DNA of 64,000 nt from Cyclina sinensis (GCA_012932295.1 JAAONU010000006.1:27182882-27246881), one strand, 5' to 3'; shown: positions 48,242 to 61,341, counted from the first letter of the stretch. A program made the numbers and translations. The notes: a model not told the origin generated them from the sequence alone.

Positions 48242-49195
48242 CTTGTGTCGCCCTTGGGTACTCTGTTAGAAGAACTAAAAAGGTAAACAAGAGCCTGCTG
48301 GAAAAGACAGCATGCCAGTCAAAGTACAACAATACCTGTCCACAGACAGCATGCTCCACTTTTCTCAGTGCTGGATAATTAATTATAAGCGAAGTTAAAC
48401 AAGAGGCCCAAGTGAAAAAAATTTGACTGGGGCAGGGCAAGTACCTAGTCATACAAGATGAAAAAAAATTGGGTCAAGTAGTTATGTATTAAAAAAAAAT
48501 AAAAACATTTTGGGCCCCGACAGTGGGGTGTGTGTGAGTGTGTGGGTGTGGGTGATGGGAAGTGAAGTACCTATGTATTAAAAAAAAGAAAAAAAAAAAG
48601 AAAAAACAATTGGGTCGGGTGGGCGGGTTGAGGGTGGATGGGGAGTCAAGAACCTATGTATAAAAATTAAAAAAAAAAAAAGAACCCGGCGGGTTATCTG
48701 CCCTTGAGAAATGGTGTTGTCTTAAGTAATACAATTGTAAGCATTGCAACTGAAAACTTTGATAAAGAAACATTAAGAAATGGCATAGTTATAGCCAATG
48801 TTAAGTTTTCATGACAAAATCCAAGTACAAAAAGGGGCATAACTCTGTCAATTGTGACATTGACCTACACATTTTGGCATCATCATGACCCTGTTGTCGT
48901 AAGCAATATAATTTGAAAGTTTGATGTTGAAATGTTAAGAAATGGCAAAGTTATTCCCAGCGTTAAGTTTTCATGACAAATCCATGTATAAAAAGGGGCA
49001 TAACTCTGTCAAATGTGACCTTGACCTAGAAATTTTGGCATCAACCCGACCCTGTTGTCATAAGCAATACAATTTGAAAGTTTGATAAGATAATGTTTAG
49101 AAATGGCAAAGTTATAGCCAACGTTAAGTTTTCGTGACGGACCGACGGACAAAGCGATCCCTATATATCGCCTTTTCTTCGAAAGGGCGACACAA
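48242..49195. mobile_element. TIR repeat ending TTGTGTCGCCC
   Basis: The outer ends are TTGTGTCGCCCTT and AAGGGCGACACAA. Contains purine-rich G/A tracts and two diverged copies of a block with GGGGCATAACTCTGTCAA. A segment at 48330-48440 recurs at the window end (63.56 kb). Noncoding. Confidence 0.65.
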
Positions 49196-49974
49196 CAAGT
49201 AAGTTCAAGTTTTCATTGAAAACCTTCTTTGAAAGTAAAATAATTTACTTACAGACAATAATAGAAACTGTGATCACGCAATCAGTTAGATAAATCTAAG
49301 TTATAAAACGTTATTACAACTTGTCACGAAACACCAAGGATTTCCCTTAACCTTAACCTTCTGATGTTTCACAAACGTAGAACAATATGTATATACCATC
49401 ATGGTCTCTGTTTCTGATTATTTGATGATTAAAACTGTAGTATTCTATAAAAAAAGCTAAACGTTTGACAGAAAAACCGTATACAAAACATGTATACATT
49501 CAGTTAAAACTTTATCAAAAAACTGATAAGCTATGTAACTTTTACTGGTATCATTTGTAATAATTTTACACAATTTAAAGTTTGTAAGTGGAACCTTTTT
49601 AACACTTTGTAATTACAATGAAACCTGTTATACGTTTACTGAGTGAATCTTGATATTACATATGAGGTTGAATAAGGTGTCTAGATTCTTTTGCAGCTTT
49701 GATTAAGGTTTTGTATCTGTCAGGGAACTTTACTCTCACACACACACACGCATACGCGTTTATGGAGAAAAGTCACTACACAAACTACGACCCGGAATAT
49801 GACTACAGTACCTTCCAGTAAACGTAGGCGAGTATAAATTTAACGCTGCATTGTATACACATTAAATGTAACCATTGTGGGTAAATCGTCTTGGAAACGA
49901 TCAATACAAACAATTTTGATTTTCACCTGAAAATCACTACATGGTCACGTGATAGATATTATACACACATGAAA

Positions 49975-52900
49975 ATGACTACCTGGACTAAATAAGAAAC
50001 ACACATGAAAATCACTACTTAATAAATTACACACAGGTAAATCACTACTTATTGAACTTTTATTTGATATGAAACTACTAACAGCAGGATATAACTAGTA
50101 ACTAGTCATTTAAAATTTGGGAAAAGAAACAACAAATTTTACAGGATAAAAATGGCAATTTCTTTACAGTTAGGATCGACAGTATAAAGCGTTCCTGATC
50201 TTAAAAATATCCCAAACACTAAAGCTTTTATTTCAATCTAGATGTCTAGTTTAGTTAAGTTTCTGTCATACTAATAAGTTACCATTTAAAGTAGTTTACC
50301 AATGAATCGTAGTACACAGTGCCGCAGCTAGTTTAGCCAGCCAGTTGATACTGGTAGATAGAAAAAATAAATCACTGTAAACATGGTAAAAGACCGGCTG
50401 TCAATTCTTTTTACTAGTATAATTTCAACTCAAATCAAAATTATTACTTATCATTTTTGTAACATAAAATGTCATTTATGAGATTAAAAGTCAAACATTT
50501 TTTTCTTTCGGAGAAATTGGCGGTTTTTAATCTGGATGGATATCTAGGAAAGCTGGTAAGGTAGACTGACCGCTGGGATATGATCTTCGCTGGTGTTAAA
50601 AACGTGCAAACTGGTTCTGTTTCGCCTTGATAAAATTATTGTTATAGTTATACCTACAAAAATGTTTTCCGCCTCGGATCATTTGATGTTGGTCCTAACA
50701 AAACGTTTCCATGTATATTTTATATTAACATTTGTGCTATATTTAATACATACTGCCCTGCGTCATAACAACCATATTCCAATCATGTTGTGTGTAACTT
50801 CTACCGTAAAGACAAAATATTTAATTGCCAAAACGTTGCGAAACAAACTTAAAGGCCTAAGTTTGATATTTTTTTAACGGCCGCCGCTAACTGATATGAA
50901 GCATGCAAAGGTCACTTTTTCGATAATTGAAAAATTCAGAACAACATTTTGACATTGTGACAACAGTGATAGGGAAGACGCACAAACATTAATCGATATT
51001 TACTTAATAATATGCTTTTATAAATCAGTTTTTATACAGCTCAGTCGCAACAACTGCCTTGCCAACTCCGATCACAATCCAATAAGTAACCCGAGCTGGC
51101 CACTTAAGCCCATAAAAACGGGTTCTAGGTCGACATTGTGCGAAACGATTTTCTTCAAATCTGTCATCTAGTGAAAAAATTCTAAATCGACTTATATGTA
51201 TACGCAAAGAAAAAAAACATCTTTCTTTCAAACGATGAAAAGGAGCCTATTTATGGGTAAAACTCTTGAATGCACAGCACTTACCCCTTTATTTCTATTT
51301 GGGAATTACTAGTACCTTTGCCAGTCTTACTTAAAGGCTATCACTGTCTCTGTCACAATTTTGCAACATCCCTGCCGTGTGTTTGCGTGTGTCTATCATT
51401 GAAACTCGCTACATTAACCTTGAAATATTCCAAGAAATGAACGTAAATGTACTCAGTGTTAACGAAATGAAATAGAAGATGAATACCATTTTTTCATTAT
51501 CTGTCCGGCATACACAAATTTAAGACAACAATACATCCCAAGATATTACCATAGACGACCAAGTATGTACAAATTTTTAGAATTACTTAATTCCACTTAT
51601 GTAAAAATTTTGAATAAATTAGCAATATTTTATAGAAAATCTTTCCAAACAAGAGTCGATAATTTAAACCGTGTTGAGCAATGTAATACTAAGTGTAAGC
51701 TAGTGTATGACTGTCCGTTTGTTTAGATAAATGTAATTATACTTGTTCGCATACATGTGCATTATTTTAATTTTCGGCTAATTAAACAGTAAGCATATAC
51801 TTTACTTTTATTCCCTTGACTACCTACATATCTTACTTTTCGTTTCGGTAAGTTATGGCAATAATATGGCAGAAGTAATCTAAAAACAAGAAGTTCCTTT
51901 TAGTATAAACCCTTGCTTTTTCTCTTTCGTTAAGGGTTTGTCACCAAATTACTTTCAATATTGGTTTAACTTGTTGCTATGTCTCCGTTTGTATTTAAAA
52001 TATTATAAAGTTAAAAAAACCCAAAAAAAACCATTAATAATAATTATATATAATAGTATAAATTAGTTTCTCTGGGCAGGGTATTCACTAGCCTTCACTG
52101 GTTTATTGGTAAATATTTTCATTCATGTATTTGTGGTTTCTTATCCTTTTCTTTTGCAAATAAGTGTACATGTTCCTGTGTTTACATTTCTATGTTTTAT
52201 ATTGGAAATGTTTTATACCCGCTATTACTAGCGCATGTTGTAAATAGTCAGTTACAGACGATGAAATCTTATGAGTTCAAGTCTTATGTAAATGAAATTT
52301 TGTTCTGTTCTGTTCTTTTCTTGAAACGCACCATCAAAATGACTACAGTGCATTTTGGAAAGTCACGCATATATTCTTGTATAACGTACTGTACCGGCCC
52401 AAACCACATGACCAAGCATGACGATTAACGAGACTATATAGTATTAAGTAACATGATGTGAGCATTTAACAACAAAATAAATGTACACGAAATGACTACC
52501 TGGACTTTAATTAGAAACATACATGAAAATCCCTACTTATTGAATTACAGACAGAAAAATCACTATTCTTCTTGAACTTTGATATGATACATACTTCTAA
52601 CAGCATGACATTTAGGGGATTTTTCCTTTTCACCTTCTAGATTGGAAACTATTCATTAAAAAATCGGAAAAGGAAATAACATATAGTAAGTTCAGGTAGA
52701 CTGAATAAAATAGTATAAAAAGACAGGCTGACAAAATTTCTGGCCAGTATAATGTTATATTTTTCCATCTCCAAGCAGTATTGCTACTTATTACTTTTGT
52801 AACATAAAATGGCATTTATAAGTTCCGAAGTCAAGCACTTTCCTAAAGAGGTAAAATGTTTTAAAATACAAAAAAAGACCTAACAGACATAAAGTAAATA

Positions 52901-54900
52901 ACATTTACCAAATAAATAGCCTGTCAACCTTTCCGTATAGTCAAGATGATTGTCTATCAAATATATTGTTCTTGTACTTGAATACCTTTTTGAATACAAA
53001 TTGCAGACGCTAATCGCTCTATTAATTTTTTGTAAATACCAGTACATTTGCCAGTCTGACCTAAACTATCATCATTGCTTCTGTCACAGTTTTGCTACGT
53101 CCTTGCACTACCTTATGAATTACACGCAGTAAAGTCACTACTTCTTGAACTTTGATATGATAAATACTGCTAAAAGCATGAAACAGCTACTTCTAATTTT
53201 TGTATCATAAAATAAGATTTATTAGGTTTGAAAAGGAAACACTTTTCTAAATAGATGAACGTTTAAGAATACCAAAACAGACCAAAATAAAAGGAAGTAA
53301 ATAACATTTAAAAATTAAAATAGCCTTTTAACCTTTGCGTATAGTCGATAGTCTATCAAATACATTGTTCCTGTACTTTTTTGAATGATAGATTATTTGT
53401 GTATTTCTTGAATACTCATTTTAAATACAAGTTGTAGATGTTTAAATTTGAGAATGAAACTTTTCTAACCAGGAAATAGAAATTCTCAGTTTCTTTCTGG
53501 TTGGGGAAACGTTTTTATCAAAACAATGAAAATACTGAAAGCGTCAACTTTAAGCTTGAATATATTAGAAACAATAATGGTTTGAAAGTTTGCCCATCCA
53601 ACGTGTTCTTTCCGTCCCGAAGGCCATGCCGCAATGTACATAAAGTAAGTGTTTCCTTTCCTGATTGGGAAAATTTTCAATCAATATTTCCCTATTGGGA
53701 ACATGAAAAGGGAAATCCCTACTTTCCCTATCGAGAAATGTTCGGGACTGCAAATACTAACGTATATGATTAAGAACGTATATAATATTATAGACCAGAT
53801 GTATACTGATAAAAATTTTGTATCTGAAAGAAAATTAGTCTGATTTGTATCCGCTGCAATGTTTTTCATGGATTGATTAGTTCGGGGACATTTTTTTTTC
53901 ATTCTACAAGTCCTTTTAAATCCTATGCAGCTTTGTAACAAGTAAAGTTACAAGCATATTTTGTTCTGTGTCTCCTATCTTGATAGATTTATTGCTATCG
54001 ATACAACTAATAAAAACATTATTTGACTCGAATTATTTGTTGTTCGTCCTATCGGCACGGCTTCTTACGTTTGTTTATGTACACTTATTGCTGACATTTG
54101 TAGTAGCTATTACATACAGTCATGCGTCATTACACATGATGAGATACTTCAGGCCTTTGTGTGTAACTCTTACTCTAAAGTAAATACAGTTAATTGTGAA
54201 ACGTTTAAAACACACTTTAAGGCTTTAGTTTGATTATATTTATATCTTATCGCAGCAGCTAACTGAATAGAACATGCAAAGGCCACTTTTTTTCGACCTG
54301 TGAAAAATTAAAAACACACATTGTGACATCAGTGATTGAAACGCCCAGATATTTATCGCTATTTAATTCATGATATACTTTTCTGTATCCGTTTACGACG
54401 GCTCAGTCACAACCACCGATGACATCCAATGAGTGACCGGAGCTGGTCACTTAGGAATATAGACGTGTTCTAGCTCGGCATGGCTCGGAATGATTTTCTC
54501 CAAATCTGTTATATAGCAGAAAAATTCTAATCAACTCTTGAATGTGCAGCACTTAAAACTTTATTTTTACTTTGGAATTACCAGTACCTTTGCCAGTCTG
54601 ACCTAAACCACCAACACTGTGCTACATCCTTGCCATGTCTGTGCGTGTGTAAAAAGATAATTTAAACTCGCTACAGTCACCTAGAAACAAACCAACAAAA
54701 TCACTACAGTACATTTGGGAAAGTCAATTGACACGCTCTTGTGTAATGTGTATACAGTTATGTGTACACTTGTTATGTGTACAAGTAACAAGAATCAGAC
54801 TGCAATCCAACCTCCCAAGAATAAACACCATTCGGTTAAAAGGAATGTGTTCGTTGTAGAGGGGTTGTTATTCTCGGGAGGTTCAACCAATCTTCAATAT
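49975..54900. repeat. second, diverged direct repetition (three partial copies)
   Basis: Blocks recur in order in about 49.98-52.44, 52.48-53.11 and 53.11-54.9 kb. Examples: CACTACTT..TTGAACTTTGATATGA; TTTTTGTAACATAAAAT (50455, 52795); ACCTTTGCCAGTCTKACYTA (51315, 53047, 54590); and CTCAGTCRCAACMACY (51040, 54402). Not related to units A-C as far as I can see. No gene recognised. Confidence 0.6.
54808..54884. mobile_element. very short TIR element
   Basis: ACCTCCCAAGAATAA at the left and TTATTCTCGGGAGGT at the right enclose about 50 bp. The ends resemble those of pogo/Tc1-type nonautonomous elements. A related GGGAGGTTTT-type end, with GGGAGAGGTGACGTTCTGGG nearby, is visible at about 55530-55690. 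Confidence 0.45.
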
Positions 54901-56643
54901 TGAACTTTTCAGCTCGAAGTATTATCATTGTTATGATGGCTTGCAATCAAATAGGATGACTACAGTCACTCTACTGTCTTTAAAATCTTCATTTATGTAT
55001 ATACTATTTCATTAGAAGTCTTCATAAAACTTATAATTTTTTACATTGGACCTTTTAAATTTGGTTTGACAAAATGCCTACTTCTGTGATGTATGACGCT
55101 GACGTACAAGCAGAGATTATCATATCTTATTAGTTTGGAAAAAGCAGAGTATAAATACATATTACCACATATCAAACCCAACAGAACATTAATGAAAAAA
55201 ATCCAAACGTCAAACTGCTGTATTCAGTTTTAATGAGCTATGATTTCTGACATTTCGATGTCTGGTATTGTCGGTGAATCAACAAACAACCTTGCACACC
55301 GTAATAAGAATACCTGAAAGTTGACAAACAAACTGCTTCAGCATTTCACGTCGGTATTTCAAGTATGTTTAATTTTAAAATCGTAGGGTGTTTGTAGCCT
55401 TATGATTTTAGACTTGACACATGCGCACATTCGCTGAAAATACCTATTCAGTTTTTTTTTGTTGTTGTTTTTTTTGTTTTTTTTTGTGAAATCCCGGAAA
55501 TATCCAACTCGTTATTTTTCTTACGTTCCCGGGAGGGTTTTATTTGTCACTGGGGAGAAACTGCAATGTCGTGGCTCCATTGCGAGAGGTGTCATTCGAG
55601 AGAGGTAAAAATGCTCGGATTGCCAACGGGGGAGATCAAACTGTCCTTTTAAAAAGGGCGGGAGAGGTGACGTTCTGGGAGGGTGGACTGTATTCTAGAA
55701 ACTCTGCAGTATTAAGTCATGATTTGAGGTGTTTAAGAACAACAGTAGCTTTCTAAGCCGGAGGATAGAGGGTTACACTGAATACCGAAATAGACATTAT
55801 TACCGAAATATACCGAAATAGATATTCGACCACCGGAATAGACCTATTACAGTGAAATAAAGTAAATAAATGCAAAAAAAAACTTTGTTGTGTGAAAGAT
55901 ACTGACATTAAGAGTGTATTATGAATACTGTAAATCAAAAAATTACTTGATTAATACGTATTTTGTGCTTTTGGGAATTAAATGAAATAGGTGTCGTAAG
56001 ATTTTCGATGTGTGACATTTACACAACAGACTTAATAAAGATTATATATATAAAAAAGAATGATTATCATACGTCTGTTTTTGAATGATGATTAAATGAC
56101 TAGCTTTTTTTAAAAATCAATAACGTATGCTTCTCCTAAATTTCAACTGATTAAGTCCAACATCTAGCGCATCTGAATAAGAAATATATTGCGTTATACA
56201 TTATACGATGAATATAACAAAAACAAAAAATCATGTAATGTTTCAGAGACTGTTCAATGAAATATTTCAACATATAAAAATAAGTTCGTTGCAAACTACA
56301 AATATTTCGAAAGAACCAAAATAACTGATCTAATATCATACATTAATTAATTAGTTGGATATTTTAATTAATTAATTAATTTAATTGGAGTAGTTATGTC
56401 TGGTGAGAAGATATTCAAAAGTTTGTTAATGCTATTCTAAAATTTTATCTGTTGTAAAATCATGATGATTTACAAATTCAAAATTTATACAATTTTCCAC
56501 TAGTACTGGAACATAAAGTTAGAAAACAGTCATCTTTATCGCCTATAACTGTTTCAAAGCACGTGCCTCATAACAGGCTCTAATGAAACCTTTCCACTTC
56601 AAGATATTTTAAATTCCTTTGGTAAAATGTAATTTCTATTGTA

Positions 56644-57872
56644 CAGTAAAGTCTCGCTTTGCGGCCGACCTTTTTTTGCGGGCAAATCGATATTACGACC
56701 GCTCTTTTCCGGTCCCGACTTTTTTGCTTTATAATTCAATGGTCGTAAGGTCCGAAATTACGACCGACCCGCTACTTCGTATTACGACCACTTTTTCGGG
56801 TCCGAATTCCCATTTTACAATGAAAGTGGGACCCCATAAGACGACCATTAACTGTTTACTAAAATGACACGTGTCACCAATTATCACCAATAAACAACAT
56901 AATACGACAATCGTCATCAAGGTGTGAACGATTTGCGGTACAATTTATAAAAATTAATATTAATTAACTTTAGGCTATTAGTAATTTAAAGCGACTGACT
57001 CACAAAATTTTGCTGAAATTTTTTATTCTTTCAAATTTAAGAGGATTTAATATACTATGGAAAAAAATATAATATTATGCTTCTATACACCATGAAAACT
57101 GAAAAAAAAAGTTTTGACTTTACCAGGATTCGAACCCACGACCTTTCGGTCAATAAAATATAGGGCAACGACTTAGACCACTGAGCCACGGCTACTAGTC
57201 TTTAGATTGCCTCGAAATTAATGTTATAACTAAAGTATTTACCCCGTGACTAACGGGGTAAATTTTTTACAGATAAAAGTGTGTAAAACATTATATTTTG
57301 AATGTTTTTCTGTCACAAAAACTGAGTCAATAACTTAGTTTAAATATGTTCTTCACGATTACAGCAAGAATTTCAAGATGTATAAACATTTTCTTTTTAT
57401 CATTGTCTGTGAGTCAGTCGCTTTAAAGGAAAGTTATTATATACTTCAATGTTTGTATCAAAGAAATACGTTATGAAAGACGAAATAGGTGTTAATAATT
57501 CCCAATTTCGGATAGGTACGTTATTACGGCTACGAGTGAAAAACTGTCAAAAATACATCGTGTTGCTAATTATGAAAACAGCTTGAAAGAAAAATTGCAC
57601 TTTATACTTTCGAGTTTTGATTCATTTTATGTCGCACTAACATGAAAATTATGTAAAAAAAATATCATGTTATTGTAGAATAAATTTGATGCCATTAGTT
57701 AGTATTTTCCATAATTTACCTTTTCAACAAGGTTATTATAGCTAATGATAACCCTTTACAACAGATGAGAAATTGATTGAAGGCTAGCACGGGTCTCGGA
57801 ATTAAGACCGACTCGATAATAAGACCACTTCTCCCAGGCCCCCAAAGTGGTCTTAATAGCGAGACTTTACTG
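56644..57872. mobile_element. pogo/Tigger-like TIR element, nonautonomous, interrupted
   Basis: Perfect 15-bp TIRs CAGTAAAGTCTCGCT with TA on both sides (56642-56643 and 57873-57874). Subterminal GGTCGTAAGGTCCGAAATTA and TACGACC words are typical of pogo-like ends. No transposase frame. A family 1 TTAA element sits inside at 56990-57422 and is therefore younger. Confidence 0.7.
56990..57422 (-). mobile_element. TTAA-flanked TIR element, family 1, copy 2
   Basis: 433 bp, TIR AGCGACTGACTCAC, TTAA on both sides. tRNA-like unit on the minus strand at about 57124-57199 (GTGGCTCAGTGGTCTAAG, GTGGGTTCGAATCCTGG) and the hairpin TACCCCGTGACTAACGGGGTA. Highly similar to the 9.75-kb copy over its whole length. 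Confidence 0.82.
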
Positions 57873-57904
57873 TATATCAATGATTTATTTCATTTGTGTT
57901 ACTT

Positions 57905-58262
57905 AAAATCAGGTTACAATATATTACTTCTGAAGAAAATAAAAGAAAAATAACTTTTGTATGACTTAAATTCAATTCATTTATGAAATACAGGCCGATT
58001 CCGGCGTATATCTGTATGCACAAATTTTCCGCAACTCGCCGATTTTTTTTCTCTTTTAAACTCTTTCCACTCGAAGATACTTTACATTCCTTTGGTAAAT
58101 ATATTACTTCTGAAGAAAATAATGAAAAATAACTTTTGTATGACTTAAATTCAATTCATTTATGAAATACAGACCGATTCCGGCGTATATCTGTATGCAC
58201 AAATTTTCCGTAACTCGCCGATTTTCTTTCTCATGTAAAATCTTTCCACTCGAAGAAGTAGG
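57905..58262. repeat. direct duplication of about 180 bp
   Basis: ATATTACTTCTGAAGAAAAT to TCTTTCCACTCGAAGA occurs at about 57920 and again at about 58100 with few differences. It includes CGATTCCGGCGTATATCTG. No reading frame of interest. Confidence 0.85.
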
Positions 58263-58378
58263 TATAAACTGTGGGGTGGGGGACCAGGGGCACAACTAGA
58301 TCGTACTGTTACTCTTTACACGTGCGTTGAATGCACGGATGGCTATTTCAAGTGAATGGAATTGAACTATAAAGACAG

Positions 58379-58672
58379 GAGCGGATGTGGTCCAGTGGTA
58401 ACGCGCTGGACTGGTATACCAGGGGTCTCGAGTTCGATCCCCCGCTCCTCCACTAACATTACTAATAGTCTTTCGGATCAGACGTTAAACCGAGGTCCGA
58501 TGTATCAGTGCTATACACCGAGCATGTAAAAGAATCAGGGGTGTCTCTGGAATGGGATGCTTTCTGTATCTTGCACTACCCCCACAACATAAAATAACTA
58601 ATCTCTTCAGGGGGCGTCGGTCATATGGGCTACCGGTACCGACGTTAAATAAGCTTAAATAGATAGATACCG
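58379..58672 (+). repeat. tRNA-derived SINE with conserved-looking body
   Basis: tRNA-like head 58379-58452 (GTGGTCCAGTGGTAACGCG, then GAGTTCGATCCCCCGCTCC). The body has CTTTCGGATCAGACGTTAAA and CCGAGGTCC, and the tail is AAATAGATAGATA. From memory, similar bodies occur in SINE superfamilies shared among animals (possibly MetaSINE-type), but this was not checked. Confidence 0.75.
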
Positions 58673-58837
58673 TTTTTCATTTAAATGGGGTCTGTGAACA
58701 CCTCTGTGTTTTACAAATCATGATGCTTTCTAGCTTAAAAATGTTCATGTATATGTAATTTTATAATTGTGTATAATTGTAAATAGAATTAAGTGAAATG
58801 CACTTTATAATGTAAGGCTAGTTACTTACGAAAACGT

Positions 58838-58932
58838 AACGATTCGCCACAATAACGATTCGACAATAACGATTCGCCACAAGTTCATATAACGATTCAC
58901 CATAAAGTAATAACGATTCACCACAAAGTAAT
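58838..58932. repeat. degenerate TAACGATTCGCCACAA tandem repeat
   Basis: Five spaced copies of AACGATTCRCCA within about 95 bp. Confidence 0.8.
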
Positions 58933-59580
58933 AAACACAATATTCTTTGTTGTACTTATGTGTTTTGTTTATATTTGTTTAGTAATTTGCTGAAAATAAA
59001 TATTTTGAAAAAGAAATTTAGGTTTATAATTGCTTTATTATTTTCTGTGATTTTTAAATTAATTTGAAATAAAGCTTAAATATTTGCTAGTAGTGGAATT
59101 GGCAGTTGATAATCTAATTACCTTTTAAAAGTATTTGTCAACCTTGCTACGTGGAGTAATATATTTTGTCTTCTATATATTTTGGTGAAGCTACTGAAAA
59201 TATTAAATAAAAATAAATCCGGTTTTAACTATTTATTATTTCGCTATCAATTAATTCAATCAATATCAAACAGTTAATTACTAAAAGACAATACGAACTT
59301 TGTATTAAACAATCATAAAAGAAAATGTTTATTAAGTGTATGTGTTCTGTTTTTAACAGGCGTGAACAACATCACAAAAAAGATACAAGTTAAAAGAACG
59401 TGATGTAGATTTTTATATATATTACATAAATTATCAAATTTTTCTTTTTGATTAATGCGCAAATTAATTTCAAAATCAAAATAGGTTATTTTCGGGTTTT
59501 TTGTTTTTTCTGTGTGTTTTTTGTTGTTGTTGAATTTGATGATGATGCTGGTACTGCTTTCATTTGAAGCAGGGCCTTAA

Positions 59581-60006
59581 AGAGGCTGAACTCCAGATCT
59601 GATGTAAATTTTTTTTACTTAAATTAAATATCTAGATGCCGTGAGATTATAACAACATGTTATTTTACTTCAAAACTGATTATAGATTCAAAATAGAACA
59701 AAAAAATATATTCGCTTCAGCCGGATTTGAACTCTGGACCCTCATGTTAACAAAATATTAACAACGCTTTAACTGTCACCACTATCGCCGCATGTGAATA
59801 ACTATTGTTTACTTTAAATCTTATACAATATAGTTATACCGTCGCGTTACGGTATAGCACTATGAAAGGAAAAAATCAATTTATTATGTGATTACCCGAC
59901 TTATTTTTTGTCAGTTAGTCAGTTTTTAAGCATTAATCATAAATATCACAAGGAATTTATAATACAAGAAAACTTTCTTTTTTGTGTCATCTGGAGCACA
60001 GCCCCT
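59581..60006 (-). mobile_element. TTAA-flanked TIR element, family 2, copy 2
   Basis: 426 bp between TTAA tetramers (59577-59580 and 60007-60010), in the opposite orientation to the 37.9-kb copy. The ends read AGAGGCTGAACTCCAGATC and the inverse of AGGGGCTGTGCTCCAGATG. The minus strand holds the hairpin CTATACCGTAACGCGACGGT and the tRNA-like unit (about 59717-59800). Confidence 0.8.
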
Positions 60007-60203
60007 TTAATTCTCGTTTAAATAACCTTGTCATCTATATTGGTGTAGGTGTTGATTGATATTGTATTTAACTGTATTCTTTATCTTTATTACTCATGAA
60101 ATGTCACAGTAGAATTGCCTGCTAGGGTGCTTAATCCATGACGTAAGATCATATTTCTATCTGAAAGACGCTAAGCTATTTGAATAACCATGTCATTAAT
60201 TAT

Positions 60204-61341
60204 GGAATGCGGGTTGAGACATGCCACTTGCTTCTTGCCATTTGCCACTTGCTTCTTGTGATTTTAACAGTCGGTTTGTTTCTCAATCACCGACAAAAAG
60301 AGCGGGAAATATACAGTAAGATTTGTACTTTCGGCCATAAAGCAACTATGTCGTAACTGTTAGCCATTTCTTTATGAATCCACGTAACCATGTCAAGTTT
60401 CGTTTTCATACATTGAAAAGGGATCCAATCAAAGTATAGCAAACGGCCAATAGCAACTAGCAAGTGGCAAGTAACAAATAGCAAGAAGCAACTAGCAACA
60501 CACAAGTAGCAAACAGCACGTGACAACTAGCAAGTTGCAAATGACCAATAGCGAGTGGCAAAAAGCAGCTGGCAGGTAGCAACTGGTAACTAGCAAGTAG
60601 TAATTAGCAAATGGCAAATGTCAACTAGCAAGCGGCAAGTAGTAACAACTAGCAATACGATTACCGTGTTTAGTTTATCAGACTCACATTATTTTACATC
60701 GATTGTGATTCAAATTCTTACAAATTAGATTCATAACGCTCGATGTCTGCTTCCTGATTTCCATACCGACATTCGGGCAGCGTGGAGTAATGTGAAGATC
60801 GTGAGACAATCTCGCCTCTGACGAGATTCGAACCCACGACTTACGGATCCGTAACCCTGCGCTCTATCCCTGGATCACGGTGCCTCTTCCATTACATGTA
60901 AAATATTATTTAAAAATTGTCTACATTTTCAGTCGGTCTAATTCGAAAAAAATACATAAACGATTTGTTATGCACAACACTTTCTTTATGAAATGATTCA
61001 ATCACGTAACAATATCCGGTTCGTTTTCACACAGTAAAAAGCGATCCAGTAAAAGTATAACAACAAGCAAGTAGCAAAAGCAACTAACAAGTGACAACTA
61101 GCAAGTAGCAAGTAGCAAATGGCAAGTAGCAACTGGCAACTAGCAAATAGCAAGAAACAAATGGCAAGTAGCAACTAGCAAGTGGCAAATGGCAAGTAGC
61201 AATAGCAAGTTGCAAATGGCAGATCTATATCAAATGACAAATAGTAAGTGGCAAACTGCAACTGACAAGCGGCAATTAGCAACTGGCAAGTAGCAACTAG
61301 CAAGTGGCAAATGGCAAGTGGCATGTCCCAACCCGCATTCC
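60204..61341. mobile_element. foldback element built of GCAAGT-type short words
   Basis: A 28-bp inverted repeat with one mismatch (core GGAATGCGGGTTG) bounds 1.14 kb. Next to it, TTGCCACTTGCTTCTTGCCA at the left and long runs of AGCAAGTAGCAACTAGCAAG-like words at 60450-60650 and 61065-61320 are inverse to each other in part. A tRNA-like unit lies in the middle. Reading frames rich in C, L and A across it are by-products. Confidence 0.65.
60813..60888 (-). repeat. tRNA-like unit inside the foldback element
   Basis: The minus strand reads CACCGTGATCCAGGGATAGA, then the palindrome TTACGGATCCGTAA in the anticodon position and GTCGTGGGTTCGAATCTCG as B box. Spacing is right for a pol III internal promoter, but the acceptor ends pair poorly. 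Read as a SINE head. Confidence 0.55.

Larger units (their letters stand above)
40806..49600. repeat. segmental duplication unit C
   Basis: Third direct copy, interrupted by three repeat insertions (42.05-43.71, 47.3-48.1 and 48.24-49.2 kb) and lacking the part matching A 20.0-20.4 kb. Its flanks resume in register with A and B after each insertion, for example TAAGAAAAA after 43.71 kb and AACAAGTAA at 49.2 kb. It ends by about 49.6 kb. Confidence 0.75.

Noticed and set aside
58379..58452. Functional tRNA gene
   Set aside because: GGAGCGG and CCGCTCC can pair, but the T arm is displaced relative to that acceptor and a SINE body and tail follow.
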